Assembly: GCA_023055355.1 (NCBI GenBank)
Contig: JALJCS010000004.1
Span: 26,274,244 to 26,338,243 of the forward strand
Length of the DNA stretch: 64,000 nt
Reading direction: 5' to 3'
DNA from: Agelaius tricolor
Taxonomy: Eukaryota; Chordata; Aves; Passeriformes; Icteridae
In this document: positions 38,975 through 52,369 of the stretch, piece by piece
Layout of the letters: every line of letters starts with the position of its first letter
How positions within the stretch are numbered: position 1 is the first letter of the stretch
Translations under genes and position numbers: made by a program
Notes under the pieces: generated by a model
What the model saw: the letters and a program-made list of their open reading frames with translations, nothing else
The model's database searches: none
What the model was told of the DNA's origin: nothing

Positions 38975-41900
38975 TTAATATCATAAGTAAACAGATATTG
39001 CAGTCTTCATTGACTATTATGGAGATGTTGATGGAGTTTTACCCTTTTTTCTCATTTTATGACAGTTAATTTTTAAATCATGTCTATTTTTGTTGGTCTT
39101 ATCGGAGATTATCTAAAAAGCACAGTTTTCTGCAATAGCAAAATACAGACTTGATTGTGTAGTAGCTAGTATTCAAGCTAGTATACTAGCATAAACTAAC
39201 ATTAACAAAATATACATTGATAAGAGCTTAGTGCTGAACTGTCTTTTCTTTGCATGTTGACTGTGATTTTTTACTGTCTTATTATAAAGTTGTGGGGATT
39301 TTATTTCTTCTCAATAGAAGAACCAGTGTACCAGTGGTACACCTACAAAAATGATCCTTAAAGCTAGGGGTGTTTTTTTTGTGTTCATCAGCATGATCCA
39401 GTGGCCTGGCGTAATTGATTCTAACTGGCAACATTTTTTGACAGTAGAACCTCAAGGCTGAGGCATAGCAGTGAATACTACAGGCCATCCCAGGCAAATT
39501 TTCAGTACAGGTGACAGTGCCACAGTTAGTACCCACCCATGCTTTGGGCCTCATTCTTGCCAGACAGGTTGCTACTTGCATTGCCATGGCATTGAGCACA
39601 GCACAGATGATGCAGGCCCTGAGACTCTGATTCCAATCAGTTTCCCTCTAGTTAGTTTGAGCTTTCCCTTTCTGCTAACTTGGACTGACACCAAACATCC
39701 ACATACACATTGTGACTTGGATTCTGGGAACTTGCAATGGAAAAATGGTCTTAGACTGTGTGAGAAAAGTGTTGGGGTTTTTTTAAATTCCCTTTTGTCA
39801 TCACCAAACACCATGACACCATGACTAATTTCCCCTTTTTTTTTTTTTTCCTAAACAAAAAAACCAATTCAGTATATGGCTTTAACTTTACAGATGGACC
39901 GTCAGGAGAGTTGAAAATCTGCTGCACCCTCAAGCATTATACTAAGTTCTTCTTCTAGTATATAAAGATGTATAAACTTACACACACACATGACTAATAG
40001 TAGAGGGTCATGCTTTTATGTTCCCCATAGTGGAATGAAACTCACCTGTGTCTTCATCTATGCGCTCAGCTCATTTTGCTTAGCTCAGCTGATAGCTGTC
40101 AATAGTCCAGAAATGATATTTCTTCTCCCTTACACTAAGTGACAAGCTCTCCTTTCATAATGCAAAAGCAGATTTATTTTAATACATAATGTTATCATCT
40201 TGGTGGTACGAAACCATGATTGCATACTTAAAATGTGCTCTTGTGCAGTACACCAGCATCCATGTGGCTAATTTAGGTCTTGTGCTTCCTCAGCTAAAAA
40301 TCACCTGTACAGGAGATGATCTGCACTTATTAGATCTAACAGTTCTTTCATCTTATAATTTGCATTAAAGGATGTTTTTAGGCAGAAAATTCTGTGTTCA
40401 CTGAAGGATAAAAACAGAGATTAAGTAATAGACCATCCAGGAAAAAGGTCACAATTTAAACTCTTTCTGCCTGAGTGTACTAAGTTTAGGTATTTTTCCT
40501 TTTTGTCTTCCACTGTTTCCATTCTTATTCATTTCTCCTTTGTGCTGCTATGAAACAGTAAAAACTCACATGTCTGCAAGTGCGATGCACCTTAGCCTCA
40601 GTAGTTCCCATGGCTTGCAGAATTTTATTATTTTAAACAAAATGCAAGCAATCTCTTTAAGGAAATCAATGTTGGCTGGAAGCAACCCATAATGTAGTCT
40701 GGTAATCACTCTGGTGACCTTCCATTTTATGAATGAGTGCACAATTTTTATTCATTTTGGCACATCTCTGTGGCTATCCTGGCAACTTTGGGAAGAGCAT
40801 CTCTCACATCAAGATACATTTTGTATTGAAAGGTGTGGTCAGTTATTCTACTAGAAGTGAATAGGTGGCCAGAACATAGTGAAGAAATGTGATGTAAGGA
40901 AAGTGCAGCAGCAGGATCAAAAATAAGGAATGAAGAATAAAAAGTTTATAAATAACAGTATTGCTATTACATTTATTCTTTATCTAATGAGACACTTCTA
41001 GGATTCAATTAGTCCACTGCGGTTCAGAGATAACTGGAGATGCAGCTTAGGAAGAGTATTACACTATTGAATTGTACTTATCTCCTGTTAATTAATCTAT
41101 TATTTATCTGCATTGCCATTCACTTTGCCAGTGTGAGAGGGTTTTTTTTTGCCTGTAGGAAATCTCAAGATATTTAGACATTATTTTTGTCAGGGAGGAG
41201 CTGGATGACTTTTTCTTTGCCTTTCCTATAGCAGTAGGTATGGATGTTACCATAGCTCAGGTACAGCAGCTCACTCCACACAGGCCTGCCTCTCCTTCAG
41301 ACACAAGGCGTGATCTAGACTGGACCTGATTAATGTAGTCTGATTCACTGACAGGGGGTAAAAAAGAAGATTAGGTGAGTCAGATGAAACATGATTTTGA
41401 AATAAATCTCTCTTGTTTGCCGTACTGATGAGGGTATTTCATTCCAGATATCACACTCATTTTTCCTTCATTGCTTTCCTTTTCATTGCTATACTTTTAA
41501 AATGTTTACTAGCCATATTGTCAGCCAGTGGGTACAGACTCACTGGGACCAGAGGATGCTTTTGATCCTTTAAGAATTCCTAATTGGTTTTGTATGATAC
41601 ATTTGGCAGAAGATTTATCCAAACCCATTAATTCAATACTGGTAAGGAAATGGACTGTAATGATGGTAAAGATTGTTATCAGAGAAAGGGTAAATACACT
41701 TGGCATACATCCTTGTACTCATTATTTGCACACAAATATCAGTAGGACTTGGACAAGGAGCATAGGAGAACTTGACATCATATGTCCTTGTAGGCGAAAT
41801 GACATTCTTTTGAATCTTCAATAAGGACTTCAAACATCAGAAGATTTTTATACTTACAAAGCCCAGCAGTGTCTACATATGGGATATTGCAGTCAAAATA

Positions 41901-44479
41901 TGCAGTATGAATCCTATGCCAATCCCTTATAATTCTGAAAAAAAAAAGTAATAATTTGAAAATAGTAATTTTTTTTTCCCAGAACTCATGAGCTGAAAAA
42001 TTTCTGAATTTTGAGTGGTTTTGAATAAGAGATCTGAACCTAATCAGATTAGATTTTTTTTATGATTAAGACACAGAAAATTCTAGTTTTAAAATTAAGT
42101 GAAAATAAAATATTATATGGAGACCTTTTACTTGGAGATATTTAAATAAAATGTGAGTTAGTAGGGAAAGTCTTCCAGCCCTTATGCACAGCACAAGAAA
42201 ACTAAAACTTGGAAGTTCTGTATTTGGTGACACAACAGCAGGTGAAAACACAATGATTTCCATTAAAACTGAGTGCACTTGATGTTGAATCCTTCTTGGA
42301 AGGGGCCCAAAAGGACTATTTCTACCTACTTTGGCCCATGCAAAATTGCCACATATGCTCTCTAGTTGTTTGCTCAGAACAGTAAAAACAGAATGTCACT
42401 TAGGCAGAAGAAAAGTGTTTATGTTTATGTAGAAAAGTGTGTATTTGGGCCTGGACTCAGGAAAGCACAGGTTCAGGTTTGCTCTTCTGTATTTATCCAA
42501 GGTAAGTCTGAGGGGATGAAATTGTTTCCATTGGCTTCATTAATACCAGATTTCACTCCTAATATTTTTTCATGTCATTACTAAGTAAAATCTTTAGCAA
42601 AGCATATAGCCATGGCTCAAGAACTCTTCCTAGAGATCTAAGTGCTAACTGTATGTGAATACTGATAAACTGTATCTTAAATGTTTGTTTCCCTTACCTT
42701 CCTAATACAAGCTTGAATTAAATACACGTCTTGTTAGATATTTTTTACAAGAAAATTTTCTCATTTATATTAACTTTACCTATGATTTGCCAGTGTTTTC
42801 TGTAGTATTTACACACAAAAACTCCGTCTAGAAATCAACTCCAAATTACTTGGATTCTATCAGGATTGATTGTTAGTAGTAAGTATATTTACATGCTAGA
42901 TAGTAGTATTTCAGTTAAGAAATTTTCAGTTCAACTGCAGCAGAAAAAAATCCTAAGAATAATGAACTCTACAGCTCTGATGCTTATGAGGGTGAGGTGA
43001 AATGATCTTAATTTCTGATATATAAGATAGCAAGATTTTTGAGATGATATATAGTTTTAGTCAGCATTTTGTCAGTCTACCCAGACTCCCATTGCCGAAA
43101 AATGACAGATAAGCTGCCGCAAAACATCTAATTGTTTAAGAGATCTCAAATTTTAAAAGATTAAGTCTTCAGATTTTGCCTAGTTACAAAATAGTCCAGT
43201 TATCTAATATACAGGTTTTAAGATGTCTTTAAAATTATGGTTGTACCACATGCAGTTGGCTTGCTTAAAGGACTGAGTAGTGATAAGCATTAAAACAATT
43301 ATTAACAGTGAAGAGTAGTTAAAATATATTGTTTTAGCTTTGACTTTGAATTCATAATCATATGCTATTAAAATATATATTCTACTGTTTATATAAAATC
43401 CAGGTGCCAGTATATGTTTGTACTCTTGATAATTGTCTCTATAGATCTGTACATTTGCATCTGTAATTTGAAACCAAAGCTTTAGGATTCAACCTTTTTT
43501 ACTTTTTTGTATCATGTAAGTAAAGATTTGAGCCAATTGTGAAACATTATCAGGAAATTTTATATATGCCTGAACTGTCATTTTTTCTGAGTCCTTTTTA
43601 CACCACTCATTGATTTTTTTAAAAAAAATGAAATGTAGTTAGCGTTTTCTGGGGTTGATATTTTTTTCCACAAGCAGAATGAAATTTTTAAACCTTTTCT
43701 GCTGCCACCTGCACTATCAACATTTGACTTTATAGCAAAAAAGCTGCACCCATGTCTACTGTTCCTGGAAAGATCTGGGGAAAAAATAAGGGCTAGAAAA
43801 ATGTGAGTGCAGTTTCCTTTGGCATACATTGCTGCTAAACTGGGATGAAAACTTCTAGCTTCCTATCCAGTGAGTTGTCCTGCATTATTTATAATGTCAC
43901 AGTTTGACACTGAAATTGTGAACACAGGCAGACAGTAGAGTATGGATGCAGTATGCCTTAAGTCTTGTTAGAAGACCTATCTGTGTATTTAGGAGAAATT
44001 GTGCACTATGATGATTGGGCTGATCTGCAATATGGACTAATTAGTGAATTTGCTTAGGACAAGCACTACTCTCAATTTAGTTTGCAAGCTCTACATTCAA
44101 AAGTTGTGTGATTATTCAAAATCAAAGCCACCCATAACTTTACTCTTCTTAAGTGACCACAGAAAGCTAACAATGAAAAATTGTAAGAACTTACAGGAAT
44201 ATGACATTGAGAAACATCTCCTAGTATAACTTCAGGAATTGTGAGGCTGTCAGTATCGTGCCATCCTTAAGGTTCTCACAGCAGTACATTACAGGCTTTA
44301 GACACTGTTCTTTCCTTTTGAGCAGTGACTCTCAGTGTAGTTTTCTGTTGCATTGTAAAATATTCCCAACGTGAATCCTGAGTTGCACTGAGGAATGAGG
44401 ATAAAAGACAATGTTTGGTTTATTAATTTCTAGTGGATTAGAACTACAAATGTTTGCTATGTTTTTAATTTGAGAAGTA
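38975..44479. other. Noncoding DNA, no gene seen
   Basis: A 14-base T run lies at 39836-39849. Open frames of 98-117 codons at 39282-39824 and 41528-41824 occur on both strands and show no domain, so I regard them as chance. The part at about 41000-41400 has a somewhat more even texture (TTAATTAATC near 41088, a TGAGTCAG AP-1-type site near 41376) and might be regulatory, but the signal is weak. Confidence 0.6.
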
Positions 44480-44960
44480 GAGAGAATCACATCAGCTTTT
44501 AATTATGCATTTTGTGTAATGCAGCCCTGAATAGAGCAGAGCAAAATTAAAATTGTGGATCAAATGCTAAATCTGAGTAGTGACTGAAGTGAGCTGTAGT
44601 GTAATGCTAATGGTTTTGCGTCTTCTGGCATTATGTCAATAATAGCTCTAATCACATTAAAGAGAGAGCCCATTAGCTTATTCTCTTCGGCAGCATGCAC
44701 CATAGCAACATATTGTGAGCCTTGAAATAACTGGAAATTTCTTTCAAAAGGATTGCTGTCTATGACTTAAGGAGGGTGTGGTATTAAGCCTCATAATAAA
44801 AAAATCCCTAAACCTAGGAGAGCTTCCTCTGCATCTACTTAATTAAGCCTCTGTTAGCTTCCATTTAATTTAAGAACTTTAATTTCTACTTATTGCCTGA
44901 TTTAGGTGGTTTTAGTGAGAATCCATGACGGTTTTGTGAGACAGAGTGATTCTTTGACTG
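44480..44960. other. Candidate conserved noncoding element
   Basis: TTTTAATTATGCAT at 44497-44510 combines a homeodomain TAATTA core with an octamer-like ATGCAT. It is followed by TGTAATGCAG, GTGTAATGCTAATGG near 44600, CACATTAAAGAG and CCATTAGCTTATTC, giving a dense run of homeodomain-like cores. CTTAATTAAGC lies near 44840. No simple repeat and no frame. The texture is that of a deeply conserved developmental enhancer; this is an inference that needs an alignment. Confidence 0.38.
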
Positions 44961-47900
44961 ACTGTACCTGAAAAATTAGCTTTTACAGAATTTGAACTTG
45001 AGGGCAGGGACTTTTTCAGTCACGTTTATGAAATTATTTTTCTGCCAACCTGTTCCAGCGTGTATCATTGCTTTTATGTTATTACATGTGCATTGAAAAA
45101 ACTACAATCAAAATTGATCAACCTTCCCTTTTTATCCATTTTGCATTCCCTTCAGAATATACCATAGACTAGATGGTTATTCATAAAACCAACCCAAACC
45201 AAACAAATCCAAAACAACAGTAAAACATGCCATTGTTCAGTCAGACTGTTCCACAAAACTCAGTTTTTAGATCCAGTTTCACAGGAAAAATATTTTGAGA
45301 TCCTGTGAAGATGACAGAATTGTTCACAATCTATACCAGAGAATAAGCTGAATTCTGAGGAGAGAGACAAATTCTGGCCTTGCATGTTCACATGTATGTC
45401 TTGTCTACTTCAGTAGAAACTGTAAGTCTTTATTGTGCTGGGGAAATTTGACCACTGTATTCCTTCCTTCTTTCTCCACTGGCTCAGCTCAACAGCAAAT
45501 GATTTCCTCTATCTCCCGCCACAGGCTGCTTGTCATGGCTCATGCAACCTCTTCTCTAGCTTTTGCTATTAGATATAGTCTATGCTTTGTTGGCATCTCT
45601 GTTTCTTCTCAGGTCTCAGTTGAAAACACTCCTTTTACCTGTGACTCTTAATTTCTCCCTCTGCTGTTATTTACAATTTCAGTGTAACACTAGAATATAA
45701 GTCTGTGCAGAATTTTAGGATACAGCTTGTTTGAAAGAGGCTATACTAAATAAAACTGTGTTTTATGTCTGCACAGAGAACTATATCCTGCATATCTCCC
45801 TAATATATCTATAAATCATTTGCCACATAAATGACTGATTCCATTTGATACCAATTTTAGTTTCACTTACTGGGTTTGTAGAGTGTTTTATTTCTTTTGC
45901 ATCACAAATATTATATTACAGGAAAAAATAGATACTTGAAATGAATACTAGTTGCAGCAAGAAATTGTTGTAGGGAGACCAGTCTTCCAAATCAGGTTTA
46001 GGCATTCTCATTAACTTGCTTTATCCACTGGAAGGAAATAAGTTTATTTAGCCATATTTGGTGAAATTCACATTCAGACAGATAGCAGAAGAAACAAAAA
46101 CAAGGATCTGAAGGGTCCAATCCATAATGCATTTGTACACATGGACTGCCTCAGTGAATATAGTTGTATTCAGAAATACAACAGGCATGTTGTACCTCAG
46201 AAATATTCATGGACATAGAACATGGCTCAGCTATGTCTTAAGTCACATACATTTTGATTATTTGAAACTTTTTATCCATTTGCATTCATCTAACAATTAA
46301 GGTGCAGAACAAAAGACAAAATCCATTGTTTCAGATTAAATATGCAGTGTTTAACGTGGTACTTGAAGTCCCATTTTTCTTCTTTTACTTGTGAAGAAAT
46401 CATATCTTGGTTATTTATGTAAACCAAAAGAAATGTAATTCTTAACAAAGAAGTTATTGAAAAAATATATATGTATAGTTTCTAAGGAAGAGAATTTTAT
46501 CCAGTTCAGCTAAATTACAAGAATTTATTTTGAGATTTTGTGAGTACTTACTATTTAATACAGAATTGAAGGTGTTAGAAAAAATACCTGAGAAAACAAT
46601 GCACCCTGACAAATAATAGGTTATAAAATTCTGCAAAGTACTACACATTTCATATTTCTGCAATTTCTTTATCAACTAGTTTTGTATTATTTAAGTGAAA
46701 CAGTGAGAATGAAATTATTTTCTGGCCACCACATGCCATAATTCTACCTATTCAAAAATGAAACATCAAGACAACCAAAAAATACCAAGCATGGGTAAGA
46801 TTTCTAACTGGTATCACTTTTACTATCTTTATGGGCCAAACCTTTTCACTAATATATTAGTTCAGGAGATCCAGATCTGTCCTAGAGCTTGCAAAAGAAA
46901 AAAAAAAACTTTAAAGAAAAAAAGTTGGAGGAATTTACAAAAAGCATGAGTGCAATAGTTTTCTTATTTTCTGTTGACACGCATACGAAATGTAAGTAAT
47001 GCTTATGCATCCTGAGTGTGCAGCTATGAAATAATGGATATCAAGGTTCACACTTTCAAAGGGATCTCACCTTGGGAGGGAAGAGTAAAGGGGTTATTTT
47101 ACTTTGTAGGCATATAGGAAACTGATTCCCACTGCCTACTCATCATATAAAATGTATTCCTATGTGTTTAAACTTTGGATGTGCTTTCAAAAAACTCCTG
47201 TTCGCCATTTTAGATTTCTAACATGAGTATGTCTTTGAATGACTCTGAGACTTCCCTAATTCCTTCCATGAAGACCTGATAGAAAGGAGAGCTCCTGCTT
47301 CTCTGCACACTGGTAACTCTCATGCTGTCATATGCTACATGCAGTCACTAGTGAATGATGAGAAAAGCCTCTTTGCCCTCAAGACTGTGGTCAGTAACAC
47401 TCATAAAACCCAGACAAAATTCTTTCATGTTACATCATTTTGACTGTAGATTGCTACTTTCCTTTTCTTTTATTTTCAAAGTGTTGAATTTTTAACTGCT
47501 GTGTCTCTTGCCACATAACATTTCTAATGATAAGCATTTATGATTGCCTCTGTATTTCCACACTTAGGTCTTGGTGTGTATGCATAAGGGCCAATACTAA
47601 AATACTTCATTCCTATTGTATTGCTAAGCATTCCGGATTCCTACATTACTACCAAGTTATCTGTATTGATACTGGAAATATCGTGCAATTTTGTGAGAGA
47701 CTTTTTTGTATAGTGTTTGCAAAAAGATGCATTGTTTCTTAACTATTGCATGATTTGAGGTGACAATGTGTGAAGACTGTTTTACAGCTATTGCTTGAAA
47801 GTAGGACTTATTTTTTGTTTATCTTCCCATCATAAATAATAACAGCAAAGTCAATATGCTTGAATGTTTCATTGTATCAGTATGTGATAAGGTTTGGACA

Positions 47901-48599
47901 TCTGGGTGGAGTGTTAATGAGAAAAAGTATATTTTTGGCTAGATAAGCTTATTCATATTAATTTTATCTCATAGATATATAGTGATTTTAAGAAAAAAAA
48001 AGAACATCCCTAAACAAGACACTTTGATAGTCTTTGTTCCTGACAGTACTATCAGAATTTAACCTGCAGAAAAAGAAGAGGCTGTAACACAGTGTAAACT
48101 CCATGTACTAATTTATCAGTCAGTAGTGGGTAAAGGACATTGTAGGCCACTAATGCATGCCATTAGCATGTTTTCTATTGATACCCAGCCTCACTATGCA
48201 AAGTGTAGAGAAATCTAATGTGATCCCAGAGCTTGTGCCTTTCCTAGCTTATGTCTGTATTTTATGTCTGCAGCTAAAAATTAACTGGTTTGGGTCATAG
48301 TTACATAAGCTACTGTGTGCAGTTTTACCTCAGAGCATATAATTTGTGCAGTTTTACATCAACAAGTAGTTGCATTGGATGCTTACGTAATGCGCAAAAA
48401 ATTTGAATTTTTGATTTTTGGAATTTTTAATATGCTGTCTTTTAAAAAAAAAAGAAAAGGCAGTTAATGGGTCAAGCACTGTGATAGATAGCCAGTTTTC
48501 TATGCTTCCAGCACTTCTGAAACAGTGTTTGGACAAATATTGTTAGGTATGTAAGTGGATTTATTCTTAGAGCAATAGATAAAATGGAAATGGAAAGGC
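44961..48599. other. Noncoding DNA, no gene seen
   Basis: No recognised repeat or gene. Open frames up to 73 codons only. The part at about 48110-48330 has a more even texture and could be regulatory, with low confidence. Confidence 0.6.
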
Positions 48600-48765
48600 A
48601 AGTCTAGAAGAGTGTCCTCTCCCTCTCCCCTTTCTCTTATTTTCACTCTAATTCTCCCTGGTTTTCTTTTGCTTCCTCCCTCCTTTCTCTCCATCTTTTC
48701 CCCTTCTCTTTTTCTTTCATTTTCTTTCTTCTGTCTATTTTTTTCTCCCTCCCCCTCCCAACATA
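48600..48765. repeat. Polypyrimidine tract (C/T-rich, plus strand)
   Basis: The plus strand is nearly all C and T for about 160 bases, without a fixed unit. Such tracts can form triplex structures. The minus-strand open frame across it (48500-48949) gives K/R/E-rich protein only because of this composition. Confidence 0.85.
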
Positions 48766-51348
48766 TAAAATACCAGCAGTCATGCACTGTAGATTCATAA
48801 AAGGTGGGAATATTTCTAGCTCTCTGGCAGGTAGAAGACATTGTTATGGGCTGAATACACTTATATCTGAATAAATTCCCAGGGAGGCTGAGAACCACTG
48901 ACATGGTAGGTATGTAAAACCATGTAACTGACATCAAGGCCTGTTGCACTTGTGTAGCCTTATTGAATCAGTGGAGCGCTCAGTCCCTAGTGAGGCAGAT
49001 GTCACTAGCATCTGCATTCCTGACAAGCAGCTGCACCTGAGGTTCAGGGGACACTTACGTAGTTATGCTGAGCTGTGCGTCACTGAGACTTCATCACCAG
49101 CTTTGAAAAGTATATTTTTTGAAAACTAAGACAACAGCTTTTATATGTTGATTGAGTGTAGAGGAAGGAGTCATTAGAGAGCGAGTTCTGGGTTGTCTGT
49201 TCAAGTGTTAGGAGTTCTGTGCTCATGCTCCAAATGAGACTGGTTCTTCTTATGATAACATCATGCCAACGCTAATTAATTTCTAAATACATGAAGTCAA
49301 TTGTGACTCTTGTGTTTTCAGTTTATCTGAAACATGGCCTAATATCTAATCCCTCCTTCTCTCTTCCTTCTTTTGTCAATTAGTTTTGTCTTGTTTCAAA
49401 GCCAAGTATGGCACAAGACAGGAGAAGGACTTTTTTTACTCCAATATAATAGCAGACAAGTTACAAGACAAAATGCAAGCCAGATATGGCTTGAAGAGTT
49501 GAAGTGATGGAAGAGCACTTTTAAAAGCCACTGTATACCCTACAATCAAACAAACACCAAGACATCCATGCATAATAAAGTCCAAGAAAAAATTACAATT
49601 CTTTCAGGGAATTCTGCCTCACATTCTTCAACTAGACAGCTTAACTTGGACAATGAAGATGATGTGATGATCAAAAAACTTCAAATAAGAGGTAGTGTTG
49701 TCTAGAAAATGTAGGCAAAATGCGTGAAATGTGTGTATATGCATATATGTGCAATTACTTTAAAGCTAGACACTTTGTTGTCTAAGTTTATTGCTCTTCG
49801 ATTCTGTGGCTGACTTAACACTATGTCTTGCAGTACATGCCTGTATTCCTTACGCCCTGGCTAATACGTGGGCTTCTTGTGGTGAGTCTGAAATTCCATT
49901 GCAGGATTTTGAGCAGAGAAACTCTTGTGGTTTATGGCATCATCAGTATCTTGAGATGGAAATGAGGCTTTATGGAGATCAATCTTCCTAAAGGGCTCTG
50001 TACAATACAAAGTGCTTAAAAAATAAAAAGTGAGTGCTGCTTTTACTGTTTTGGCATCAGCCCAGTCTGTGTTCACTTATGGATAGTTATACTATAGATG
50101 GGTGCTCTTCAGCCACAGCGCTTGCTGCTCTGGTTGCAAAACAGGAAAAAAACCCTGACTGCAAAGGGGGTTTGCTATTGCTTTATCCTCTCTCCAAATT
50201 CTCACACACAGCTTTTTACTTCTTTTTTCCAAACCTCACCTGTCCTGTTTCTATAAAAGCACAGCTTAATTTTATGTCTGCTTATGTCTAAGTTATTTGT
50301 GACAACTGCACTTAAGGAAAAATGGCTTTAACTTGATTTGACAACATCTTGTGTTTAAAGGTTGTTCGTATGTCATGCAGAACCAATAGTGCCTTTTTGT
50401 GTAAATTCAGTGCTTTTCACTTCCTCAGATCAGTGAAAGGACAAGTGTAAGCCACTGCATTTCTGCATGTTCTGGCCTACTGCTGCTGCTGTTGGCTATG
50501 TCCTTGCTGCTATGAGTGTACCACAATGTAATTGTCTAAACATGCTCACACTGCTGTGATGTGCCTATGGTGAATCCTGCATAGTAATTTGATTTGATTA
50601 ATGGACTTTTGAAGGGGTAGTCCCCTCCTTAAAACTCATGTGGTTTGAGACAACCATGTTATAGGTAACCTTGCTTGTTTAGCTCCACCAAATTGAATTA
50701 ATTACTGTAGTTCACTTAAGAAAAAAATTAAGAAAAAAATTCTGGGAGTTGATCACATAACAATACTATGTTGCATTTCTAATGACTTGGCAGCAATTAT
50801 GTAGTGCTGAGAGGAGTGCAAGACATACAGGTATGCTTTTAAATGCTTATAAATTATAACTGTTTATTGTGAGTTTTGCAAATCCTTATAGACGTCTGAC
50901 CTTATTGTCCTATGTGGGCAAAATTGACATTGGCTTGTAGTCTTCAGTTTCCATTTGCCTCTTTTAAAGATTGCAGGAATATGGACTGAATATACAGAAT
51001 CTTCTGTGTTATTGTCATGCTTGAGCCAAGCTCAGTTGGTCTGCCTGAAAACAATGAAATAGAGAATCTTACATCTCTCACAAAACTGTTTAAACAATTT
51101 CTTTTCAAACTTTGTCATCACTTAGGAACAGCTGAGGGAGACTGTGATTGCTGAGATATTTGCTTGGTTCTTCTGTACACCATGATACTTTCTCTTCACT
51201 CTGTAGTGTAATTTACAATGCATTTGACTCCATGTAAGTGCTTACAGTGGTTGGCATGTTGCTATCCAGACTATTCCTTGTTTTATTTTAAAACAGTGCA
51301 ATCTGTTAATTTTCTAGGTTTCAGAATGCATAGTCAGGATTGTGTTTT
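48766..51348. other. Noncoding DNA, no gene seen
   Basis: Ordinary sequence with frames up to 85 codons lacking features. The segment at about 48940-49330 is less AT-rich and might contain an old repeat or regulatory block, but I cannot assign it. Confidence 0.6.
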
Positions 51349-51355
51349 TATATAT

Positions 51356-51414
<59 letters not shown>

Positions 51415-51438
51415 TATATGCGTGTGTGTGTGTGTGTG
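51349..51438. repeat. (TATACA)n then (TG)n microsatellite
   Basis: TATATATATA passes into about ten units of CATATA at 51361-51410, returns to TATATATATG, then ends with a run of TG at about 51422-51438. It is alternating purine-pyrimidine throughout, so it can adopt Z-DNA or unwound forms and is probably polymorphic. Confidence 0.95.
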
Positions 51439-51565
51439 AGAAAATTAATTTTATTTTAATAATTTATTTCAGTCTTGCTGTAAAATGCAGTAAATAAATG
51501 GGATATAAAATATTTGCATCATCATGGCTGTGGCCTGAACTTCATATACCGCCATAACCTTGTCA

Positions 51566-51602
51566 TCTTTTGGTTTTGATATAAAAAATCAAAACCAAGA
51601 GA
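51566..51602. repeat. 15-bp hairpin with 7-nt loop
   Basis: 51566-51580 pairs with 51588-51602: an 11-bp perfect inner stem (TTGGTTTTGAT with ATCAAAACCAA), one G.T pair, and three more Watson-Crick pairs. It is too short for a typical microRNA precursor and has no adjacent transcript signal. Confidence 0.8.
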
Positions 51603-52369
51603 CTTGTAATCCTCCATATATTGATTTTTTTATTATTAAAAAGTGAAAGTTGAAAGGCAAGTCTAAGTCTGCTTTATCAACCACACTTGGACTGACTTTG
51701 GATGCCATTTCTAAGAGCTGTAGATGTGCCAAAGACATTAAAATTAACTTTCTGCTTGCATTTTGCCAAGGTAGCCTACTTCTCTTTTTTAATGAAAATA
51801 ATTAATTTTATTTGCTTTGCAACAAATATTTTTGTTCAGGGGAGTATCTTCTGCATTAGGCAGAGTCTTACCTCTGGGGTAAGAGGGCAGCTTGTAAAGT
51901 TATCAAAAGAAACTTGTAAGTATGAGCACTGTTATTTCCTTTAGAATTTGCTGTGCTAGAGATACTCTAATGACAGTTCATTGATGTCCGTTTGGGGAAG
52001 AGGGATTGGTATTTTTATTTGAGAATTATTTCACTTGGGAAGCCTTGAACATAATAGGCATGAATGAAACAATTGCAACAAAGTGTAATAAAGGTTGTTC
52101 TCTGAAAGGATGAACTAGAAAGGGTGTTCACCGGCTGATGCAAGCTTACCTATCATAGAAGTGAATCCTTACAGCCGTGTCCCTATCCTCCACTGAAAAA
52201 AGGAGTGTGAATGTTACTGAAATTGTCTAGTAACATTTTCTATGTCTTCATTTCTCTTAAATTCTTCTGTAGCTTAGTTTGCTTATAACCTTGATTTCGG
52301 GCAGAGTTTTTTGAATACTCATAGAGGCAGGTCAAGTTCACAATATAGAATTTTATTGAGGTTACCTCG
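51603..52369. other. Noncoding DNA, no gene seen
   Basis: AT-rich sequence between the hairpin and the CR1 end, with no recognised feature. Confidence 0.6.

Noticed and set aside
39282..39824. Overlapping frames of 105 and 117 codons on opposite strands
   Set aside because: Neither has a recognisable domain, and mutual overlap on both strands is typical of chance.
48500..48949. 149-codon minus-strand frame rich in K, R and E
   Set aside because: Composition comes from the polypyrimidine tract at 48600-48765 read from the other strand.
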